This document shows, one piece after another, positions 1-11,090 of a stretch of 64,000 nucleotides of DNA. The position numbers were made by a program, and so were the translations under genes. This stretch comes from Sesamum alatum. Taxonomy: Eukaryota > Streptophyta > Magnoliopsida > Lamiales > Pedaliaceae. The notes below the pieces were generated by a model, which did no database searches, was not told the origin of the DNA, and worked only from the letters and a program-made list of their open reading frames with translations. How positions within the stretch are numbered: position 1 is the first letter of the stretch; each line of letters opens with the position of its first letter. The stretch spans positions 496,001-560,000 of the forward strand of contig JACGWO010000007.1 of the NCBI GenBank assembly GCA_034509735.1, written 5' to 3'.

Positions 1-807
1 GTCTCCTTTTCATCTATTAAATAATTGGCGACTCTTGCCTGGAATCATCGATTGTCAAGTTGATTTGTCAACGACGTTCATAATCTCAGACCTTTTACTT
101 GTCATAATTGTTAGGACGACCTTAACCAATTGTTGTATAAGAGAATCTCAAGTGTTCCACGACTATAGTTTCTTTCTTAAATCGTAATCTTACTGTTGGA
201 TTTCAACATGGATGAACCAAATCCAAACGATTTAAACCAGATGGATGTGAAACGGGCTTTTTTATTACGTTTACTTATAAAAAAATCATGTATCCTTTAA
301 GGAACATATTAAAAACATGTTCAAACACGCAATGATAAAATGCATTTGTCAATATTTCATCACCATAAAATTATATTTTCAAGGAATCAAACTCATACCA
401 CGTGTTTTGATGACAAATTTTGATACGCAAACGAAGAATAAAATAAATTTTAAGTGCATGGAATCTTCTATTCTAATTTCATGTTTAATTTCCATATGAT
501 ATATTTTTGCATTTTTTTTATATTTAAATTAATTATTGCATCTTAATTATTAAAAATTAAAATAGTGACCCAAAAGTTACTGTTGACTGGTCTCATCTCA
601 GGTGATTTAACCGGCATCAAGAATCTAATCCTACACTCACAACATTTTCAAAATCCAAGACCAAGACCACCAGGTCCACCACCACTCATTCATTCTCTTC
701 CCTTTGCCAGTTCCACTCTCTGCCAATTTCTCCTCTCAGGAAAGTAAAAACAACCCCAAAGATTCCATCAAGACTCAAACTTTTTCCCACCCCATCAACA
801 AAAAACC
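1..807. other. 5' flank of the DUF3511 gene
   Basis: AT-rich DNA without a recognisable gene. The last 130 bases before the ATG at 808 are rich in C and A with few T-runs, as expected for a leader, and the start sits in a good plant context (aaccATGG). Short reading frames here have no family resemblance. The window edge may cut a neighbouring gene, but no exon is visible. Confidence 0.5.
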
Positions 808-1185
808 ATGGCAGATTACAGATCAAAGTTCTACAGTGATGGAAATATGCAAATAGAGCCTTATTATGGACCCCCCTCCACTACTAGGCCTGATGATCTG
901 AGGTCATACAGTGCTTCTTACGCTTCTGCTTCTTCATCTTCTTCGTATTACTATGAGCCGCCACCGCCACCGCCGGTGGCCCCGCCGCAGAAGCTCAAGA
1001 AAGGGAAGAGCACTGGTGGGTCAACTTCAAAATCTTGGACTTTTACTGATCCTGAGTTCCAGAGGAAGAAGAGGGTTGCCAGCTACAAAGTCTACTCTGT
1101 TGAAGGCAAAGTCAAGGGTTCTTTCAGAAAGAGTTTTAGGTGGCTTAAGGATAGATACACTCAGGTTGTTTATGGATGGTGGTAA
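808..1185 (+). CDS. DUF3511 domain protein
   Basis: A 125-residue, intronless plant-specific protein. The N-terminal half is low-complexity (Ser/Tyr/Pro-rich, with the run PPPPPP near residues 51-56) followed by a Lys-rich linker. The C-terminal 40 residues hold the conserved DUF3511 block: KRVASYKVYSVEGKVKGS at about 87-104, then FRWLKDRYTQVVYGWW to the end. Ending on GWW directly before the stop is typical of the family, so the protein is complete. No signal peptide or membrane segment is seen; the C-terminus is strongly basic. Molecular role is not established for the family. The ATG at 808 is the first in frame. Overlapping frames (911-1216 +, 1027-1221 -) are shadows. Confidence 0.9.
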   Translation: MADYRSKFYSDGNMQIEPYYGPPSTTRPDDLRSYSASYASASSSSSYYYEPPPPPPVAPPQKLKKGKSTGGSTSKSWTFTDPEFQRKKRVASYKVYSVEGKVKGSFRKSFRWLKDRYTQVVYGWW

Positions 1186-2262
1186 TTCTGATATACTCAT
1201 GATTTGCTTTTCATGATACACTGTTGCTTGTTCTTGTTCTGGATGCAGAGTTCTATGTTGTCTGATGGATCAGAATGTTCTGTCATGGGCTGTCAGCATG
1301 AAATATATGCTGTTTTGTTGCTTTGAGGGAATTATTTCTGTGAAATGTATTATAATGTAATTGCCCTTTTGCTTTCTTTTCTTGAAGTCTTTGTACTAAT
1401 TGAACATGTTATCAAGAAGTTATCTCAGTTGATCTCGAATTCTGGATTGCATCTAATATTTATGTATTTATGTTTCTGCAGAGACTTATTGGTTTTAATA
1501 TGCTAGATTGATAGTAGCATAGGTGTAATATGGTGGGGTGTTTTACATCAGTTTGTATCTTAATTAGAGAAAATTCATACTCAAACCTGGTCTGGCCAAA
1601 CCAAACCAATCACGTAACAAGTTTGATATACTTGCCACGTGATTGGTCACTTTTTTTCTGAACTGTAAGCTAATTACCCATGCCATATAATTGGTCTAGG
1701 TCTGGCAAAACCCGGTCTAGGTTTAGTTTCAAGGTTTTGGTGACATATTCGTCGCAAGTAAACTATGATGCTTCTCCTTGGATTATACTTTGGTTTTTAT
1801 GCCAAAATTGCCAATGACTTGTCCGTATGTCTCTGCTTTGTGCCGCGTTTCTTGTTAATCAATTCATGCTCATCAATACTTGTATTGATTATCAGTTGAT
1901 TCTCCTTCTGAGTTGAAGTTACTGGGATTACCTTTCCTCATCGTACACCACAGTTCCATACTTTGAGGCATGTGTAGTATTACTACAAGTACCTAAATTA
2001 CACAGTACAGTTTATTTAGTTGTGTTTGTGGGTTGAAACAATCACATACAGTTGTGGATTGAGTTAGCCAATGCAGCCTTTTCATTGCATGATTTACTTC
2101 TGAACTGTTTTCGTCATTCACAGTTACTCTTTCCCTCCCAGCTATAAGTTAGTATGTATCACTGAAATAGGGACAGGTGAACAACATTTGATCAGTAGTT
2201 TTTCCTAGTTTTTTCCAAATTCCAGACAGCACTGTATAAAAGGAACTCTGTATTGCCATATG
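1186..2262. other. 3' flank of DUF3511 gene and intergenic DNA
   Basis: Begins with the 3' UTR of the DUF3511 gene; ATG-poor, T-rich sequence with several AATGTA/AATATA signals up to about 1520. It then contains a degenerate copy of the roughly 180-bp palindromic MITE (1567-1735, listed separately). Nothing else recognisable. Confidence 0.4.
1567..1735. repeat. Degenerate copy of 180-bp palindromic MITE (family P)
   Basis: Starts with agaaaattcatactc and carries the family hallmarks: a first arm with aaaccaatcacgtaacaagt, the spacer gatcact-like / tttctgaactgta, and a complementary arm ending in tctggcaaaacc. The same layout occurs at 13223, 17567, 21795/23046, 29059, 39218, 62519 and 63260. 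This copy has diverged arms. Confidence 0.5.
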
Positions 2263-3124
2263 TTAGTAGTGTAAGACACAGATGAGAGGGAACGGGGAAG
2301 AAAAAGGAGAGAAGGAAGCAATAAAGAACGAAGCTACTATATTCGCTTCCCAGTTCCCTACTAGTAAACTAAATAGCTCCAATTCGTAAAACTTAGCAAC
2401 TCTTGGAAACAACCCTACGTTTGATAGCAACGAGAAGACCTCACGAGGTCTACTTATAAATGCTTTCAGCCCGTGCCCGATTGCTTGGTGCTGCTGTGCA
2501 ATGCCAAGCCCGGATACTTTGTCTGCATTTATATCATTCATGGCTCTCTTTACGTGAACATCTGGTTCTATTTCCGAAATGAGGGTCTGAACTATTTCAA
2601 ATCTGTAGTGGGCTGATGATTTTATAACAGAATCACAAAACATGAGGAGGCTGCAACCACAAATGAAGTTGCAGGTAGATACACACTCTAAAGATCTCGG
2701 CAATTTGAAGTACAAATTGTTTATGATAAAGCATCCAAGCTCTGCATCAGATGATCAAAAAGTACATAATGATAAAAATAGAAGAACAGAACAGACTCCC
2801 CAGAGATCCTTATTCCTACCCAGCCAACCAGTACCCAGACCAACAACGCAAGCAAAGATGATGCCTCGGCTCAAGAATATCGTTAAATCTACCAAAATGT
2901 TCGCTCACAGCAACAGTCGACTGATCCACTCGAACACAAGAGTGCCTCGCCCGTGTTGTCAGGGGGACAACCCAATGGTTCAAAATTTTTCTATGAAAAA
3001 TCTCATACTCGAATCTTGGATGTGCGCATGTGTGTTGTGTGCGATGAGTGGGAAAAAAAACCAGAGTGCTTGGCCCATTCTTCAGACCTATTCAATATTT
3101 CTTGTGTGCATCTATTATTATTAG
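2263..3124. other. Region of uncertain coding potential
   Basis: Less AT-rich than its surroundings. On the minus strand 2263-2715 there is an open frame of 150 codons whose middle part ([20 protein letters not shown]) looks protein-like and weakly amphipathic; on the plus strand 2642-3124 another frame of 160 codons overlaps it. Neither resembles a family I know. Possible acceptor-like CAG sites exist on the minus strand near 2650 and 2745, so this could be an exon of an unrecognised gene, a pseudogene fragment or a noncoding transcript. Confidence 0.25.
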
Positions 3125-4354
3125 TACAAGAAGCTAACACAGAAAAGTATTCCTCCTGTTATTATCATCTTTGTGTAGAGAAAAGCATAAATAATTGGGT
3201 AAATTACTTGACACCCCTGTTAGCCAAACATTTTCTGTTTTTTTTGAAATTACAGTTACAATTCTTAAGGGTGTTGGTGTAATATATTTTAGGTGGGTGT
3301 TTGTGTAAATTTTATTTATTAAATAAATGTATACTTATAATTACAATTACAATCTTAATGAGTGCAAATTGTAATTTTGTAAGACGCAGTGAGTGTTTAT
3401 GGGGTATCTATATAATTTTGGGTTTAATGCAATTTATCCCTGTGATATTGCAAATGAACAAGTAACCTTCATATTTTTTTTAAAAAAAAAATTAATTTAT
3501 CTTTTTGTGTTTTTTTAAATTGAAGCAATTTTCCTTTTTAGACATAAGGTAAATTAATAAAAAAAAATTCATAAAGAATAATTTACTCATTTACGGTATC
3601 ACAAGAGAATTATTTCCATTTTTCTCATATAATTTACGCTAAATAATTTAGATCCCCAAGAGTAATAAATGCGACTACAAACCTAAGAGCTAATAATGCC
3701 AAGTTATGGTTTTATTTCTTTGAAATTTTAAGAAAAGCAAAGTCTTATTTATACAAGTAAGGCAATATTTGAAAAACAGAACAAATATTTACCTAGAAGA
3801 AAGTTTTTATGGGTGAAAACAGTAATCAAGGTGTTAGCTTACCTTTGGCTTAAAATAAAAAGAGAATCACACGCTTCTCCTATGACTAGTAATTTATATA
3901 ATTCGACCAAACTAAATTTGACAAGAATTTCTTGTATATATAATTGGATATCAATTAATTCTTCGGAATGAAAAATTGAAAATAATTAAATAGATATCTC
4001 AAATGTATTTCACTGTTGTTCATGCATTTGCCTCATTCATGAATGCAAATCCAAATTATGTACCATGGTTGAAGAATGCCTATCAGAAATTTTGAAATGA
4101 ATAATGGTGAGTAAATGCAGAAGGGGAAGGAAGTAGAGAAGTCGCTGTTGAAATTTTACAAGATATCCCTTACACAAATTTAGAACTAAAAGGATTTGGG
4201 TATAAGCCCTTCTGAACTAAGACATACATGTGCAAGACCATACTTGTACACTTAACTACAAGGACTGTTCTGGGCTAGTGCATCAATTGTACAATGCTAA
4301 GACACAGCTCTTAGAGCAAGGATAAGACCAAGCTTACAACGAGAACGAAGGCGC
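3125..4354. other. Intergenic, MITE-derived DNA and CLP1 downstream flank
   Basis: From about 3200 to 3420 lies a palindrome-like element (cf. 14370-14640) with the recurring gtaaatta...taattac ends. From 3421 to about 3600 is a degenerate copy of the family seen intact at 18495 (taatgcaatttatccctgtgatatt). The last few hundred bases before 4355 are the 3' flank of the CLP1 gene, whose coding strand is minus. Confidence 0.4.
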
Positions 4355-7300
4355 TCAAGGTTCATACCATGTCAGGCTTCCCATGATCAAATATTTACCC
4401 GGAAGATTTCCAGCAGAGGGTGCAAGATATGTGATTTTCTTGCTGCAGTAGTTTGAGGAATCGGAAGAAGAATGTGTCAGAAGCAATATGGCAATTACTG
4501 TTTAATCAAAATAAAAGGTTACGGTTCAAACCTTTCAAAATTAATGTCAGTGATCCAGATGAACCCAGCAACGTTACTAGCAGGAGAAGAAAAGAAAATC
4601 ATGAGGGAGAATTTCATTCCTTGCTTTTAATTAGATAGAAAGTACTCGCCAAAAGCATGTCAATCATAGTGTAAAGAAAGTTCAGTTCAGAGACAATAGG
4701 CAGAATGCACGGTGATGAGTGTCAGTGTGCTCCGGTAGGGAAAAAAGTAAAAGAAAAACTACACTTGTTACATGATGCTTGTATCAGTAAAACTACTTCA
4801 GATGTTTTTTGTAGTTTAGTTCTGGTAGAGAAAAATAAACGAATCCAGCTCTTTTAATATCAAGATGCATAGAGCAAGGGCCCAGAACATGCAGACGAAG
4901 AATCTGTTGTACCTGGAAATAATTTCATCTGGTTCTTTAGCGAATGAGACGGCTAAGACTAGATGCAGCAAGTCTTGGTTAACACTAACAGGAATCAATC
5001 TTGTAGGGTCTGCGGCCGGTTCTGCCCCAGCTGGCAGAGCAGAACGTGGGGCCTGTGGTCCACCTCCGACTCGATAGATGAACAAATCACTGAAACTTGC
5101 AATGTTAGAATGCGGGGAAAGATCATTTGCAAGGCCATAGAAGTATTCCTGCACTCAAAATAAAACACAGAGGAACATTTCAAAATGGAGCAACCACTTG
5201 CTAAAAGACCGTGTGTTGTTGCAAAATTTTACAATCATGACATTAAATGTTGATAGCTCAAAATGAAGTCAGAATTTCCACTACAAATTGCATACACGTA
5301 TTCTGTAGGCCCTGGCTTTCTGACGAACTTTTGCATTTCTAGAGACAACACCACCAGACTTCTGAAGTTTCACCACATCTACATTAGCTTTGTTTTTCAG
5401 AACATCTCTAAGCATGCTCCAAAGCTTTTCCTGCAAAATGTTTCCAATAAAGCAGAGAAGATCAGTATTATTTCTCACAAGGCTTTGAAGTATGTCAAGG
5501 GACAGTCCCTGTGACCATCTTCTGACAGTTGAATACAGCAAATAAAAAACATGTGCCTAAGCGATCAGAAGAGGGGTCTTTGTCACTTGCATACAGATCA
5601 TATTCATCGTATTATAATTCAAGAAGCTCTGCTTAGCCAGAACAACTGGATACCTGACCCAAAACCAGAACAACTGTGGCATTGAATGTATCAATTGCAT
5701 GCAGCAGCAACTGCCAAGAGGAGAAAAGAAAAACAGAAAGAAAAGAATAGTAACTTAGCGAATCCTGTCTTTAGCTGAAGAAAGCCATATGCATTGATAA
5801 AAATATATAAAATACCTCATAACCAACACCTTCGATCCATCCCATGGTGTTAATCACCATGCCTGCAGCTCTAGATTCAACATTTCCTGTAAACTGCCTC
5901 TCCAAAATTTGAGCGAGTTCCTTCACCAATACCTTGTAAAGATCTACATTGACACTGAAAAAGACCAAGTTGAAATGGGACAAAAACTTATAGTCGAGAA
6001 AAGATTAACTAATGCCAACAGTAAGCAGCGAGTAGCATGAAGCGAGCACTAACTATACAACGGATGTGCAGTTAAAAGACCAAACTCAGGAAGTTCTCAG
6101 CATAGACTCCATTACCTAGGTGTCACATGGCCATGGAAGTAAACTAGAGGCATATCAAGAGGAATGCCTTCGACTGGATCAATAGGCAGTTCGATTGGCG
6201 TTGCAGCTATGCATCCAGGGATTGTTATAGAGCCTTGGCCTATGTCTAAATCTACAAAAGTAGGTTTCCATCCCTGTTTAGCTGCCCAACTAAGAAGCAT
6301 CCTTGATAATGTACTCTTTCCGGAATCAGTAGGTCCCACAACAATAACCCTTGGTCCCTGAATAAAGTGACTAAAGGGTGAACAGATGAAAAATTGGTAG
6401 ATCCAAGAGAAGTTTCATAATAACATAAGAAAAACACACATCACATGTTGCATATTCAGACCAGTATGCCAAAATGTAACTGATTATACCGTTGCAAATG
6501 TCAGAAAATATCTATCCACCAAATAAATATCAGACAAATGATAGAACAATTGCTGGAGTTCTCCCTCTTAAAGCATCTTTACTTCATCTATTGTCCTTTT
6601 ATTGTGGGAGGCAAGAAAACTTAACTGGAAGATGGATTTCTCCCTCGTCAAGGATCATTACGGAAGTGTTGGACATAAATGCAAGTTGACAGAGATTTGA
6701 GTCACATCTCAGTACCGATACTTGTATATATGGAGGTCAAATTCTTCTTGATAACAGCAAAGTAAGAGCAAACCACCTAAGAACAACTAGTTCTTGAAAG
6801 TTTCCCAACAGACTGAGTTTTGGACTTCAATTATGAAGTGTTGGGTGATTATGAAAAATATTGGGGGAAGACCTAATTTGAACAAAGACATCACCCAATT
6901 GCCCCAACATAGGAAAGGTGTAATAAATAAAAATGATATCAGTAAAAGAATCCTGTATCCTTTTCAATAGGAGTAGTCACAAAAATAATGGTACCTGAGA
7001 AGCATCAGAATCACTGGGTGAAGCTTTGGCGCGGTGTCTTCGAGCATCCAGCACCGCATGCACATTGACATAGCTGATCATGGGTGTCTAATGGAGATAT
7101 GAAAGAACAATTAAATAGCTACTGGTGAAATCAGAAAGCAAATGAGTCCCTGTGTATGTGAATGAACACATGGAATGAGTAGAGAAAGACAACAATACCT
7201 CATCTGCTGTATAATCAGTTTCAGTTGTCCCATCCATTTCAATTGTTGCACCGTACCAGGTAAAAACCTGATAGAACTTTAAGTCAGAACTATGATATTT

Positions 7301-7947
7301 ATCAATGTGACAGTGAATATAAACCAGAATCTCAACCACAATCCCCTGCCCGCTCTAAAGATTATTTGTGTATTTCATAAACTTAAGCAAGTGAAACCGG
7401 AAAGCAAATTCAGTAATACTCCATATCTTTCGATTTTCTTCTAAGAGTAAGCATCAATTTGAGCAACTTCTCAGATGTAAATGGATCTATGAAAGAGAAA
7501 AGAAATGGAATCCATGTATAAACTAACAAAACCTCTCACAAACATTCATTCAAGCTTTTCCCTTCACATTTCCGTTGAAGCCAAAGGAACAAAACAATAT
7601 TCCTCACTCAAATCCAAAGTAGCAGTTCAAAAACCATAATCCAAATAATCCACAAGCTCAACATATCAAACCCTCATGCACGCTATGTGTGTACGAGGTG
7701 CAAGTAAAACGACAAGTATAGGTCTGCGTACTGCAAATTTGAGCCTCGGTGGAAAAGTCAACCAAATCTCCGGCGCAATTTCCGTTCCAAAAATCTCGGC
7801 GGAGCCGGTGAGCAACCGGAGGCGAAGCGGAGAATCGGGACTGACTTCAACTCTTAGTTCACATTCTTTGTCCAGTTTCACCTGCCTGATTGATGTGGAG
7901 CTACCTGGCGGCCCAGTTGGAGCTACAGAAGTGCCGCCATAAGCCAT
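4355..7947 (-). CDS. CLP1: CLP1-like polynucleotide kinase / mRNA cleavage factor subunit
   Basis: Subunit of cleavage factor II acting in nuclear pre-mRNA 3'-end formation; animal homologues are also RNA 5'-kinases. Ten exons: 7732-7947, 7199-7267, 6995-7087, 6116-6357, 5816-5954, 5654-5710, 5296-5430, 4913-5148, 4532-4576, 4355-4442, summing to 439 codons plus stop, close to the usual ~440. The N-terminal beta domain shows EIWLTFPPR and VFTWYGATIEMDGTTETDY. The P-loop is GPTDSGKST at about 134-142, then FVDLDIGQGSI and GHVTPS. The C-terminus ends TYLAPSAGNLPGKYLIMGSL. The short ninth exon (15 residues, NVAGFIWITDINFE) and the last exon are easy to miss because the reading frame of exon 8 runs on into the intron. 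Function by homology only. Confidence 0.93.
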
Positions 7948-8964
7948 TTCAGAGCTGTTTCAATCAATTAGCAAAAGAGTACACAAACAAGAGAAAGACT
8001 ATAGCAGAATCTTCTTGTTTATCTGCATGCTACTGGAAAAGATGCCGCATTCGCGGCTAGGACGAACGGCGGCGGCGGCAGAAAGGGTGGCGGGTGGCGG
8101 GGGGGACGTTAGAGGGCTTTTGGTATTCTCCAGTTTGTTCCTTTTTTTCTTTATCTTCCTTTCTGCCCTATAGTTTCTTCTATTTCACAAAATGCCCCCT
8201 AGAAAATTGTGATTTGCACAAGGGGCCTAACATTTTAGAGGATTTAAGATTTGTACCACAAGTTTACATGAATTGTATTTTATATCACTGCTTTGAGAAT
8301 AAATAATACACGTCGCCTGCTATTACATTTTGAGCAATTGTTTTTTATTAATTTGTAGTTGTAATTACGAGTACATTTCATATTCAGTGCTAAAATTTTA
8401 CACAAATATCTCCAAAGATTATATCTCCCAAGATTATACAAAAAATATAGAGTATTTATACAATTAATCTTAATTTCAAAATGTGTCAATATAATATACC
8501 CTTTACTGTGTGTAGAACAGTTATGTAGTCTTATCATATTTATAGACCAATACTAACATCAATACGTCGAATGTTGTATTGTTGTATTTCATTATGAGAT
8601 TTTTACATGATTCAAAATCATGACTAGTAATAAAAAATAAAAACAAGACCATAAACAATAATCACACAAACACAAACAAGAATAAAAGGTGTTTGCGAGA
8701 ATTTATAGAACTCTTCAAAATATCCTATTAGATATTCGAAAATTTATAAGATGTGAAAAAGTGTGTGGTGTATAGAAAATATATATTTAAATCAGCTTAA
8801 AGATTAAAAAAAAATGAGACTTGTAATATTCTTTTTCTAATGCAATTTACCTTTCCTCCAAAAAAAAATGCTAGGAGTTTATAAACCTCTTTAATAAAAT
8901 AAGAAAATTCCCCGACTTATTTTTAAGATTCAAAAAACCCATTCAATTTTGATCATATTAATTA
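7948..8964. other. CLP1 upstream flank and AT-rich intergenic DNA
   Basis: The first 160 bases upstream of the CLP1 ATG include a GC-rich patch (8045-8110, ggcggcggcggc and gggtggcggg) typical of a leader or core promoter. Beyond that the DNA is AT-rich with no gene seen. This is probably the CLP1 promoter plus old repeat remnants. Confidence 0.4.
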
Positions 8965-10004
8965 GGGTGAATTACAATGATAATCTTTGAGATTTGACAT
9001 AATTAAGTACACATTCTCGTTGTTTTAAAAATTATAAATACCCCCTAAAGTTTGTAATTTTTAATCAAAGGCATGAAATGTCCATTTCGCCCTTGATTTT
9101 TTTTTTTGGTTAAATACACTTACCACCTCTGAAGTATTCACCCCACATCAATTACCCCCTAAAGTATTAAAATCTTAAAAAAAAAACCCTGACCTTCTAA
9201 CTCCTTTTATTTTTAAGTTCAAAATGTCCATTTTACCCTTATTGAAAATTGCTTTTTCAAAAAAAAATTAAAGGGATTTTTAAAATACTGAAACCGCTCT
9301 TTTGTGAAGCTTTTGTCTAATTCTAGTTTCACTTATTCATCGAGCTCTTTTTATTTTCATAATCCTAAAATATTTGGAGTTTATTTTATTTTAATTTCCT
9401 TTATTTGTCAAGCCAAATTAATGATAAAGTCATACATATATATATATATATATTTATATTTACTTAAACAAACATACAATTATTAATAAAAAAAAAGAAT
9501 TGATCATGAACTAATAAAAAAAATATACAATTAAAATATATTTATATGAACATGATAATTAAATAAATATGGTAATGATATGAATGTATAAATTTAGTTT
9601 TAACTTGGTTTGACAAATATGTTAAACTAAAATAAAATGAGTTTCAAATACTTTAGAATTATAAAAATAAAATGGGCTTGATGAAAAGAGTAAATAAAAT
9701 TAGATAAAACTTCAAAAAATAGTGGTTTTGGTATTTTAAAAATTCATTTAATTTTTTTCATAAATTAATTTTTAGTAAGGGTAAAATGAACTTTTTAAAC
9801 TTCAAAACTAAAAGTGTTAGAAGGTCAAGGGGCTTTTTGAAGGTTTTAATACTTTAGGAGTAATTGATGTAGGGTAGATACTTTAGGGGTGGTAACTGTA
9901 TTTAACCCCTTTTTTTTTAAGTTGTAGAAGAATCAGCAGACACAAATTACATTATTGCTCTTCTGTGTAAAAAACATAAGAAATCATCACGTCGTGTATT
10001 ATAA
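8965..10004. mobile_element. MULE-type MITE, copy A of family M1, split by a second MITE
   Basis: Left half 8965-9107 begins gggtgaattacaatga and follows family M1 (intact at 20209-20633): gatttgacataatta, then aaaaattataaatacc and ttgtaatttttaatcaaa. The family sequence resumes after 9918 with ttgtagaagaatcagc, acaaattacattattgct and gtgtaaaaaacataagaaa. Between the halves sits a separate 0.8-kb element. The right terminus of this copy is not recognisable, because another insertion begins at 10014. Confidence 0.65.
9108..9909. mobile_element. Long-TIR MITE nested inside M1 copy A
   Basis: Terminal inverted repeats of about 185 bp: left arm from 9108 (ggttaaatacacttaccacc) and right arm ending near 9909 (ggtggtaactgtatttaacc). 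Internal marks also pair: ccttctaactccttttatt on the left with aaaagtgttagaaggtcaa on the right. The core is AT-rich without coding capacity. It is flanked by T-runs (11 T before, 9 T after), consistent with a 9-bp target duplication inside the poly-T of the host element, although a homopolymer makes this uncertain. Probably a non-autonomous Mutator-like element. Confidence 0.75.
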
Positions 10005-10013
10005 TTTTGTATT

Positions 10014-10376
10014 GGGATAATTACATCTAACATCCCTTGACCTATGGTCTATTTACACATGCCATCATCAACTTTTGAAAAATTACACATAAACACCACA
10101 TCATTTATACAAACCACCCTTGTTTTTCTAAAAAATCACACATACACCCCTAGAAAACATCAACATCATTACACAAACTATCATATCTTTTGGATGGCGC
10201 GGGTGATTTTTATAATTACGCAAACGACATAAGTAATTTGTGTAAATAATTGCATCAGCATCGTCACGCAAGCTATCCTATTGTTTGGATGTCATGAGTG
10301 ATTTATACAATTACGCAAAGACAGAAGTAATTTGTGCAAACGACTCAGAGATCAAGAGTGTAAATGCAGTTATCCC
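10014..10376. mobile_element. MULE-type MITE with exact 9-bp target duplication
   Basis: Starts gggataattacatc and ends aaatgcagttatccc, with the exact 9-bp duplication ttttgtatt at 10005-10013 and 10377-10385. Inside is a degenerate direct duplication of about 75 bp (10172-10247 and 10268-10345), each unit reading tttggatg, gtgatttntanaattacgcaaa, agtaatttgtg. The 9-bp duplication and G-rich terminus place it with Mutator-like MITEs. No transposase is present. Confidence 0.75.
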
Positions 10377-10385
10377 TTTTGTATT

Positions 10386-11090
10386 TCATGGCCAGATATG
10401 TACACAAATCGGAACTGTGATGGATAGTTCTTGTTTAAATGCACATGGAAATGCTATAATTGTCTCTGGTTAGACTGAAATGCAAAGTGAGAGTTGAACT
10501 GTTAAAGCTGGAAATAGATAAGATGCATGATGAGACTTGAACACCTCTTCACAAGCTGAACAGCCCAGCAATCTGGACCCCCAGAAATTGGCTAAGGGAG
10601 CCACCTTCAATCAAAGAATCCAAATTCTAGCTACGGCACTTTGGCCCCCGTCAAGCGCCTCAGACGCATGTGATCTCCAGTCAAGACGGGGATGACATCA
10701 AGTTGTCGTCCCTAAATGTCTACAATTATTGACATGCTCACAAACGGCATAGATCACATCATCACAAAACATTACAGATAAGCATTGACATCAGAAGCCA
10801 AACCACACCAGTTATAATGCAAGATTCATTGTAATAATAGAGCTCTTATATAGCATTTCAAGGTGTCCGAAGTGTGAATGAACAAATGTGACTGTAAATC
10901 AGTACTGATTTACAGAGAGGTATAGTCATGCTGGGGGAATCAAATCACGAAGAATTAAGAAGGCGGACTTTAATGCGCGATTATATACTGGCCCCAGCTT
11001 AAAACGCTCTAACACACAAAGCAATCAGAATCAATCACCTCAGGTATCTTGTCTATCCAATAAATAGGCCTACCACAGAAATGAATCCAA
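10386..11090. other. LOG downstream flank
   Basis: Moderately GC DNA (10540-10740) followed by AT-rich sequence up to the LOG stop codon. On the minus strand this would be 3' UTR and downstream DNA of LOG. No other gene is supported. Confidence 0.35.

Noticed and set aside
911..1221. Frames overlapping the DUF3511 gene on both strands
   Set aside because: Shadows caused by its skewed composition; no independent support.
7676..7942. Plus-strand frame of 88 codons
   Set aside because: Complement of CLP1 exon 1.
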